Shown one piece after another: positions 1-4,966 of a DNA stretch of 6,583 nt. The DNA is from an uncultured Treponema sp. GTDB taxonomy: Bacteria; Spirochaetota; Spirochaetia; Treponematales; Treponemataceae. The notes beneath the pieces were generated by a model that saw only the letters and a list, made by a program, of their open reading frames with translations, was not told the origin of the DNA and searched no databases. A program made the translations under genes and the position numbers. Every line of letters begins with the position of its first letter. Within the stretch, counting starts at the first letter, position 1. The DNA lies in assembly GCA_934699065.1 (NCBI GenBank), contig CAKUWD010000165.1, forward strand, positions 1-6,583. The letters are read 5' to 3'.

Positions 1-131
1 CCATTATTCTTTGTAATTATTCTGGCAAAATTTTCATCTATTACATTTCCAACTATTTCAACTTTTACATAGTTTTCTTCAAAACTATAATCAGGCATTG
101 GAAAACAAATGCCGATATTGCAAGAGGATTT
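1..131 (-). pseudogene. 3' fragment of an AlbA_2/RecG-like ATP-binding protein, 5' part lost
   Basis: The minus strand is open from a TAA at 132-134 to the left edge and reads NIGICFPMPDYSFEENY, then VKVEIVGNVIDENFARI. This matches, from memory, the segment near the end of the ATPase domain in proteins annotated as AlbA_2 (putative DNA-binding) plus RecG-C-terminal-like ATPase, where a 'GFPxPxY ... VxVxxxGKVIDExYAxxL' stretch precedes an 'LDxVQK' motif. Here the preceding ATPase and DNA-binding parts are missing: the frame meets a stop within about 11 codons upstream of the MPDY methionine, right beside the GC-rich repeat, and no ribosome binding site precedes that ATG. I read it as the downstream remnant of a gene broken at the repeat; the rest of its 3' part lies beyond the window. 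The family assignment rests on about 40 residues, so it is moderate. Confidence 0.5.
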
Positions 132-134
132 TTA

Positions 135-214
135 GGGAGGAGCCCCTCCCTCGCTCGCACTACGTTGCTCGCTACCCACCCAGCGGGGGTGCCCCCCGCA
201 ACGCCCCCGGGCAG
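135..214. repeat. GC-rich intergenic repeat with two hairpins
   Basis: About 80 bases of very high GC sit in otherwise strongly AT-rich DNA. The block contains a perfect 6-bp hairpin (135-140 with 145-150, loop 141-144), a perfect 7-bp hairpin (GCGGGGG at 183-189 with CCCCCGC at 193-199, three-base loop), a short direct repeat of GCTCGC (around 152-157 and 167-172) and a GCCCCCGGGC inverted repeat at 203-212. It begins about five bases after the stop of the STAS-like gene and ends at the break in the RecG-like fragment. From memory, similar GC-rich dispersed intergenic elements are common in gut Treponema genomes. Neither hairpin is followed by a T-run on either strand, so it is not a standard intrinsic terminator, although the hairpins could still protect or end transcripts. 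Only one copy is visible, so calling it a repeat is partly inference. Confidence 0.6.
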
Positions 215-218
215 TAAA

Positions 219-515
219 CTAGTTTCTTCGATATTTACTTACATCCACAGGTTCGAGGACAGTTTTTAGAGAGGCTTTTACGGATGGGTTTTCTGTATTT
301 ATAAAAATCAATGTATTCTTATGCAGATTCCTAAAACCACTTATAAACTCATCAGCCCAGGAAGGAGCCAGAACTTTTACATCTGCAAAATCAAGAATCA
401 CTTCTTCGGCCTCATCAAGAGAATTAAACAAATGCGACTCTGCAAGCAAGAATGCATCTTTACCGGTGGGACGAGACATTAAAATATCACCAAATTTCTT
501 TATCTGAACATTCAT
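219..515 (-). CDS. STAS-like protein of the DUF4325 family
   Basis: This 98-residue soluble protein resembles DUF4325, a family related to the STAS domains of anti-sigma-factor antagonists. The visible signature is an N-terminal strand with FGDILMSRPTG (residues 8-18), a predicted helix with several acidic residues (about 25-38), then VILDFADVKVLAPSWADEF (39-57). This last part matches the 'hDFxxVxxhxxSFxDEh' core, in which the Ser (here S52) sits where STAS antagonists are phosphorylated. It follows the ATPase gene by four bases, and its ribosome binding site (AGGAAGT, 522-528, six bases from the ATG) lies inside the end of that gene, so the two are translationally coupled. By analogy with RsbV/SpoIIAA it may be the binding partner or phosphorylation target of the neighbouring ATPase. 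That role is inferred and no sigma factor gene is present here. Confidence 0.8.
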   Translation of the reverse strand: MNVQIKKFGDILMSRPTGKDAFLLAESHLFNSLDEAEEVILDFADVKVLAPSWADEFISGFRNLHKNTLIFINTENPSVKASLKTVLEPVDVSKYRRN

Positions 516-519
516 ATTT

Positions 520-1071
520 TTACTTCCTGAAAAAATCTAATACTGCAAGACATCCAATTATATCAATGTCTGAATTGTAAAACATTTTTCCATTTCTGTC
601 TATGAAACAAACAGCTGTACCCGAATGAAAATATAAAGTCCAGTTCTGGCTAATGATAGAGTTCGAAACAAACTTTAATCCATTCCCTCGTTTTTCTAAA
701 CTTCTACTTGATATACTCTCGTTAAATACCAACTGTAGTGCATCTAAATCATTTTCTACAGATTTTACACGATTAATTGTTTTACGGACACCTTCTCCAA
801 AATCTGCAAGTACAACAGAATTGCCGTCCTCAGTATATGAAAAAAAAGCACCCCTTTGATGATTGGAATCATAATCAAGATTATGATCAAAAGTATTATT
901 TCCAATTTCACCTATAACTGCGGCTTCAAGAAATTTATTTGTTCTAGACGTATACGTATCAACTCTAGCCTGAAAAACATCACGTGTTTTTGAAAATAAA
1001 TCTGAATCATTCCTCATACTTGCGCTTTCGATATCGCTAATAATAGTTTTAATGTTGTCTTTTATTACCAT
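520..1071 (-). CDS. GHKL (histidine-kinase-type) ATPase, RsbW-like size
   Basis: This 183-residue protein has the Bergerat ATP-binding fold and little else. The N-box is EIGNNTFDHN (residues 55-64, with E55 and N58/N59), the G1 box is DFGEGV (90-95), and the G2 box is KRGNGLKFV (127-135), preceded by an SSRS segment. There is no dimerisation/phosphoacceptor helix, sensor domain or membrane segment. It is therefore not a classical sensor kinase but resembles free-standing anti-sigma-type kinases, or ATPases that pair with DUF4325 proteins. The DUF4325 gene follows after four bases, which fits a kinase/antagonist switch. An in-frame TAA lies two codons before the ATG, so the start cannot be further upstream; no clear Shine-Dalgarno precedes it. 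The 99-base gap upstream shows only an isolated TATGAT at 1116-1121 (minus strand) with no good -35, so it may have a weak promoter of its own or be read through from upstream. Confidence 0.85.
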   Translation of the reverse strand: MVIKDNIKTIISDIESASMRNDSDLFSKTRDVFQARVDTYTSRTNKFLEAAVIGEIGNNTFDHNLDYDSNHQRGAFFSYTEDGNSVVLADFGEGVRKTINRVKSVENDLDALQLVFNESISSRSLEKRGNGLKFVSNSIISQNWTLYFHSGTAVCFIDRNGKMFYNSDIDIIGCLAVLDFFRK

Positions 1072-1170
1072 AATTTAAAATTAATACCAAATATTATTGA
1101 AATCAAGTACAATGTATCATAACGTTTTTATTTTCATAGTTGACGAATATCCTTTATCATTATGCAACAA

Positions 1171-2856
1171 TTACTTAGAAACATTTTTTTCATTCCTTTT
1201 CTCAAAAAACTTTTCCAACCTTCTAAAACAATCCAGAACAATTGGCGTTCTATAATGTCTGTTACTTATAAAAAGCAAATCTGTAAAACCTTTTTGAAAG
1301 CAAGAAAAATCTTCACACCCAATTTCTTTATCTTTTTCCATATTTATAATTTCTTCCATTTCGTTTATTGTTTTAGGTAGTGGATTACATACAAAACTAA
1401 AACCACTGGTATAACCTGCATTTCTAGTATAAACCATTTCTTCTGCAGTTGAATCCGGGAACCAAAACTGTACATCTGTTTCTGAAAAATGCTCTTTTAT
1501 TTTTTCATAAATAAAACTGTATAATTTGTCATCATCAATAAGGCAGGCTAATGCTAAATAGTAAAAAAATAAGGTTGAAGAACATAAGTGCTCTTTTTGA
1601 TTACCTTTTGATTCATATAACAAATCCTCAAAATTGTTTGTGCAAGTTGGATAATATTTTCCAAGTGCAGTACAAGCAAAAATGATATGACCTAATGATT
1701 CGTATAACCAATTTTTCAAAAATTCTCCTTCACCAGTTACAAGTAAAACATAACTTGCAAGACATATCTCGATTATATGTTCATCATATAATGGATTTAA
1801 AAGAGATTTATGGTTATCCAATAAAGCTTTTATATTACCAGAAACATTAGTTAAGCTTTGTGCGTAAGACTCATCATGAAATCGAGTAAATTCAAAAAAT
1901 GCTAAAATTCCTAATTCAGACAAGAATCCAAGTTGTTCATAAACAAGAAGGCTTTCAACTTCTGGAGATTGGATTTGTGAAAAGCCATCTTCTATTGAAT
2001 ATAAATTTGCAAATTTATCATTATTATCAACTAAAATTAAATACAAAATAAGATAATAATCTCGGAACTCATCTATCAACAAAGATTTCTTATCTAAGGG
2101 GAGTTTCTTTACTTTATTCCAGAATTTCAGCAAACAATATTCAGCCATATTAATAGCATGTTTGAGATTATTTGCCTCTTTTGCCCATTCAATAGCTATT
2201 CGTAATATTAATTTACAAGTTTTGATATTTTGTATATTTGACCTATTTTTTGAAGAAGTAATTTTATTAACAAGACCATCGAATAATGTATAGAATTCTT
2301 GCAGATTGTAAGAAGGTTCAGAAAGCATAACCAATGATTTACGAAATAGAGAACGATATTCTTGTATCAGTATATTTTCGTTAAATAAAAACTGATGAAA
2401 TAAAATTGCCAGTTTATCACCAGTCCATAAATCATATTGAATCTTATCGCTTTTATTTTCTGATATATATCCGTCCCAAGAACCTTGTGCTTCTTGTAAA
2501 AGATTGCCCCCTGTAACTAATATAATTTCAATTGGTAGATCTTTGTAGTTAACTGGTATAAAATGAGTTATAAAAGAATCCTTGATTTCATTTAGAGTTT
2601 GCCGTACAGCCTGTTTGTTACAATCCCATTCATTTCGTCCTATATCTCCACATTTTATAACAAATAAAAACAACTTTTTTATGTTATCTTCAGGATCTTT
2701 TCCGACTGCAGATAAATCTACACCATATTGACGAACTCCAATTTGAGGCTTTGTAAGCGGCTGTATGTTCATAGCTAATAGTAAGTCAGGAAGAATAGCA
2801 TCCAACTCTCTGGACTCTTTTAAGGTTGCGAGATACTCCTGAATTACAAGTTTCAT
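1171..2856 (-). CDS. Protein with restriction-endonuclease-like N-terminus and helical C-terminus, unnamed family
   Basis: This is a 561-residue soluble protein. Residues 10-115 look like a restriction-endonuclease (Mrr/PD-(D/E)XK) fold: a first helix with ESRELDAILPDLL, then QYGVDLSAVG (D47 as the likely metal ligand), a beta strand KLFLFVIKCGDIGR (K68 in the lysine position), and a later strand PIEIILVTGG (108-117). The usual E or Q two residues before the lysine is a valine (V66), so activity is uncertain; an acidic residue elsewhere (E14, E17 or D71) might substitute, or the fold may be inactive. From about residue 185 onward it is a long alpha-helical region without recognisable motifs, possibly TPR-like. 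The start is fixed by a strong ribosome binding site. It overlaps the end of the 586-residue gene by 71 bases as read, so the two are probably co-transcribed and their products may form a complex. A role in defence against foreign DNA is plausible but unproven. Confidence 0.7.
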   Translation of the reverse strand: MKLVIQEYLATLKESRELDAILPDLLLAMNIQPLTKPQIGVRQYGVDLSAVGKDPEDNIKKLFLFVIKCGDIGRNEWDCNKQAVRQTLNEIKDSFITHFIPVNYKDLPIEIILVTGGNLLQEAQGSWDGYISENKSDKIQYDLWTGDKLAILFHQFLFNENILIQEYRSLFRKSLVMLSEPSYNLQEFYTLFDGLVNKITSSKNRSNIQNIKTCKLILRIAIEWAKEANNLKHAINMAEYCLLKFWNKVKKLPLDKKSLLIDEFRDYYLILYLILVDNNDKFANLYSIEDGFSQIQSPEVESLLVYEQLGFLSELGILAFFEFTRFHDESYAQSLTNVSGNIKALLDNHKSLLNPLYDEHIIEICLASYVLLVTGEGEFLKNWLYESLGHIIFACTALGKYYPTCTNNFEDLLYESKGNQKEHLCSSTLFFYYLALACLIDDDKLYSFIYEKIKEHFSETDVQFWFPDSTAEEMVYTRNAGYTSGFSFVCNPLPKTINEMEEIINMEKDKEIGCEDFSCFQKGFTDLLFISNRHYRTPIVLDCFRRLEKFFEKRNEKNVSK

Positions 2857-4546
2857 TTTTCACCTCTTTTTGCTCTTCTGAAGAAGTGCCTTTCCAACTC
2901 TGCATCAACCGGGTAAAAATATCTTTTTTCGATAGATAAAAGGATTGCTCAATTTTTGAAAAATTGGAAGTTTGAGATTTTTGACTACCAGGCATTTTAT
3001 AACAAAAACCTTTTCCATAAAGTATAGAAACAGATTTTACAAGATTCATAACTACAGATTTTGAATTTGCCTTCTTGATTACTTCTTTATTTTCTTCTTT
3101 TCTTTTTCTTGAAGCAGCAATCTTTTGATCATAAGATGCAAAGAGTTCAGGAAATAATTCTCTATTATTATTTCTTTTACAGATATTTGTAATCAAAGGT
3201 AATAATTCCGTATAAAATTCTGAAACAGTTGAATCTTCTGAATTATTCTTTTTCCTAACAAATTCCAATACAGGAATTCCATACTCAGTACCCAAGCGCA
3301 AAAAAACATCGAAAATTATTTTTGCTATGTCTTTATCATTTATTTTGATTTGCAAAATAGAATCAAATAAATCACAAAGTTTCTCTATGTCATAAATATT
3401 GCCTAATAATTTACGGCATAGGAAAAGAATATCTTCTCTTGTACAATCTTTAATAATTTCCTTCTCAAAATTGAAATGCTTTTTTGATATTATTCCTGTT
3501 TTTAGAATTATTTCAGCTGCAACTTTATGATAAATAATATCATTTTGTAAAAAATATGATGATAGTATGTAATTTATATGAGCTCCGAAATCTAAACTGT
3601 GAAAAAATGAACTCCAAGTTTCACAAAAAGGAATTCCGATATTTCTGAAATCGCTTTCATTTATCCATTTGGTTATAAAATTGAAGAATAAATCAAATTC
3701 TATCTTGCACAGATCAAGAAGAATGTATCCAAGATTATTAATTATTCCTTTATATTCACAAGGGATTGTAGTAAATGTAATAAATAATTCTTTTAAGTAT
3801 TCAGTCTTGTTAACTTGACTAGAATTGGATAATAAAAATTGAGAAATAGCGTGATTTATATATGGATCATTTTTATTCCGTAATTCAAATATTTCTTTTT
3901 GTATATTTAAATCAGATAATGATAAATTACATAGTATCTTAACTATTCGTTGTAGTTCATAATCTTTTCTGGTATTCAAAAGATTGTACAAAAACTTAAT
4001 TGCATCATCTTTTTCTGAAAAAGCGGGATTGCTTATACAAGCCTCAAGTATTGCATATCCTGCAATATATTGCTCCTTAACATTTGAATTAATAAACTCA
4101 ATGGCCTGAGAATATTTTTCATTTATAGATTGATTGGGAATATTATTAACCAATGTAACAATAGCTTCTGGCACAAAGTTATGATCAAGATTTTTCAGTG
4201 ATTCGATAAGAGAAGGTATTTTTCCTGGAAATAATGTTGAAATCTGAGTAAAGACTTTGCCAGTCTTTAATGGTAAATACTCTTCGTTGGTTTTATGTAG
4301 TTTTTTAAGAAATGTTATTAATGTTTTTGTTTCAAAATCCTTTACAACTCCTATTTTATCTAAAACAAGTAAAATATGAAAACTCTCACATTCAGCATCT
4401 AACGCAATTATAGCTAATTCAAAAAAATCATTGTTTATAAAAAAAGATGAAACTTCAGATATATTACCATCTTGTTTATCAAGTACATCAGATAAGTAAT
4501 CGAACAATTTTTGGGGAGTATTCTTTAATGAATACAGGTTTTCCAT
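2786..4546 (-). CDS. 586-residue helical-repeat protein of unknown family, likely frameshifted near its end
   Basis: I do not recognise a named family. Residues 1 to about 465 are almost entirely amphipathic helices of about 15-20 residues with short turns, the appearance of a HEAT/ARM-type solenoid, which usually serves as a protein- or nucleic-acid-binding scaffold. A very basic, charged linker follows (about 479-493, SRKRKEENKEVIKKA), then a distinct segment ILYGKGFCYKMPG (508-520) and SFYLSKKDIF (535-544) that looks like a conserved C-terminal module. There is no signal peptide or membrane segment. The start has a good GGAG (4554-4557, seven bases from the ATG) and a strong promoter just upstream. 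As read, the last 34 residues run 71 bases into the next gene and look out of frame; skipping one base near 2890 gives the ending WKALLQKSKKR with a TGA at 2860-2862, three bases before the next ATG. It is probably the partner of the nuclease-like protein that follows. Confidence 0.75.
   Translation of the reverse strand: MENLYSLKNTPQKLFDYLSDVLDKQDGNISEVSSFFINNDFFELAIIALDAECESFHILLVLDKIGVVKDFETKTLITFLKKLHKTNEEYLPLKTGKVFTQISTLFPGKIPSLIESLKNLDHNFVPEAIVTLVNNIPNQSINEKYSQAIEFINSNVKEQYIAGYAILEACISNPAFSEKDDAIKFLYNLLNTRKDYELQRIVKILCNLSLSDLNIQKEIFELRNKNDPYINHAISQFLLSNSSQVNKTEYLKELFITFTTIPCEYKGIINNLGYILLDLCKIEFDLFFNFITKWINESDFRNIGIPFCETWSSFFHSLDFGAHINYILSSYFLQNDIIYHKVAAEIILKTGIISKKHFNFEKEIIKDCTREDILFLCRKLLGNIYDIEKLCDLFDSILQIKINDKDIAKIIFDVFLRLGTEYGIPVLEFVRKKNNSEDSTVSEFYTELLPLITNICKRNNNRELFPELFASYDQKIAASRKRKEENKEVIKKANSKSVVMNLVKSVSILYGKGFCYKMPGSQKSQTSNFSKIEQSFYLSKKDIFTRLMQSWKGTSSEEQKEVKNETCNSGVSRNLKRVQRVGCYSS
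2861..2867 (-). promoter_or_regulatory. Ribosome binding site AGAGGTG that fixes the start of the 561-residue gene
   Basis: The minus strand reads AGAGGTGAAAAATG, a near-perfect match to the 16S anti-Shine-Dalgarno, four bases before the ATG at 2854-2856. It supports this ATG over the next in-frame ATG at 2770-2772, which would remove the 71-base overlap with the upstream gene but lacks the putative first helix. The site also contains a TGA (2860-2862) that is the stop of the upstream gene in its alternative frame. Confidence 0.8.
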
Positions 4547-4563
4547 ATATTATCTCCATGTTT

Positions 4564-4592
4564 ATTATAAGGTCAACTAATAGATATTCCAA
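4564..4592 (-). promoter_or_regulatory. Sigma-70-type promoter for the 586/561-residue gene pair
   Basis: On the minus strand a -35 TTGGAA (4587-4592, 4 of 6 consensus bases) is followed after exactly 17 bases by a consensus -10 TATAAT (4564-4569). Transcription would start near 4556-4558, giving a leader of only about a dozen bases with the GGAG ribosome binding site at its very 5' end. This suggests that the two downstream genes can be expressed separately from the nuclease gene to the right. The assignment comes from sequence match and spacing alone. Confidence 0.65.
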
Positions 4593-4682
4593 GACTAATG
4601 AAATAGCATTTTTCAATTATTTTGGAAGACTACCTCTATTTGTTTATCTACGAATAATTGATAATATTGATAAAATCTCTGA

Positions 4683-4889
4683 CTGTCCTTTTACACTAAA
4701 AAACAACAAGTTGTAAAATATCCAAAGAAAAGTAATCCTCCATATTCTTACAAATTCTATAATGTCATCAGATTTATAAAACTAGATAGTTTTCTAAATG
4801 GATTTACTAAGGATGTTATATCAGTTTCTGTTTATTATGATCTACAACATTCAGGTTCGAAAAAAATACAAGGCTGTAATAGTTTATAA
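4683..4889 (+). other. Possible decayed plus-strand coding remnant in the 420-base gap
   Basis: The gap 4547-4966 has no convincing full-length gene. On the plus strand one frame is open for 68 codons (4683 to a TAA at 4887-4889) and reads a protein-like string including YPKKSNPPYSYKFYNVIRF and DVISVSVYYDLQHSGSKK, but has no start codon. Just upstream a different frame, open from an ATG at 4528-4530 with GGGGAG nine bases before it, runs to 4716 (FFNYFGRLPLFVYLRI...). The two together could be one small plus-strand gene broken by a frameshift, lying opposite the promoter of the 586-residue gene. Open frames of this size also arise by chance in AT-rich DNA, and I recognise no family. The gap shows no tRNA and no strong terminator; a 4-bp stem followed by TTTTTT on the minus strand near 4699-4716 is too weak to call. 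Confidence 0.2.
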
Positions 4890-4924
4890 ATGAGTTCGTC
4901 TATTTCCTGGTTGTTTTTTTTCAC
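4835..4924 (-). CDS. Possible 29-residue small protein or 5' remnant of a lost gene
   Basis: A GTG at 4922-4924 is preceded by GGAG (4931-4934) at a six-base spacing and opens a 29-codon frame that begins MKKNNQEIDELIYKLLQP and ends ECCRS before a TAA. It lies 42 bases after the stop of the nuclease gene as read, or 13 bases after the alternative TAA at 4938-4940 discussed for that gene, which is ordinary operon spacing. The start signals are better than chance but the protein is too short to assign, has two adjacent cysteines and no known motif. It may be a genuine small gene, or the first codons of a longer operon member whose body has been deleted or decayed. It overlaps the possible plus-strand remnant, so at most one of the two is likely real. 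Confidence 0.3.
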   Translation of the reverse strand: MKKNNQEIDELIYKLLQPCIFFEPECCRS

Positions 4925-4966
4925 TTAATTCTCCAATTTATTTTGCAATTGGATTTTCAAATACAT

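Noticed and set aside
135..150. Hairpin as an intrinsic terminator for the ATPase/STAS operon
   Set aside because: On the minus strand the stem is followed by TAAAAA and not a T-run, so it does not fit the standard terminator pattern.
151..214. CRISPR-like or tandem repeat array
   Set aside because: Only a six-base direct repeat and short inverted repeats are present; there is no regular repeat-spacer pattern.
653..859. Plus-strand open frame of 68 codons
   Set aside because: It lies wholly opposite the GHKL ATPase gene, whose motifs are clear, and its translation shows no recognisable features.
1116..1121. TATGAT as the -10 box for the ATPase gene
   Set aside because: No acceptable -35 hexamer is found 16-18 bases upstream, so it is too weak to list as a promoter.
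1162..1380. Plus-strand open frame of 72 codons
   Set aside because: It is opposite the 3' end of the 561-residue gene; its phenylalanine-rich translation is what antisense of Lys/Glu-rich coding sequence gives.
4699..4716. ACAA-CTTG-TTGT followed by TTTTTT as a terminator on the minus strand
   Set aside because: The stem is only 4 bp and AT-rich, too unstable to call.
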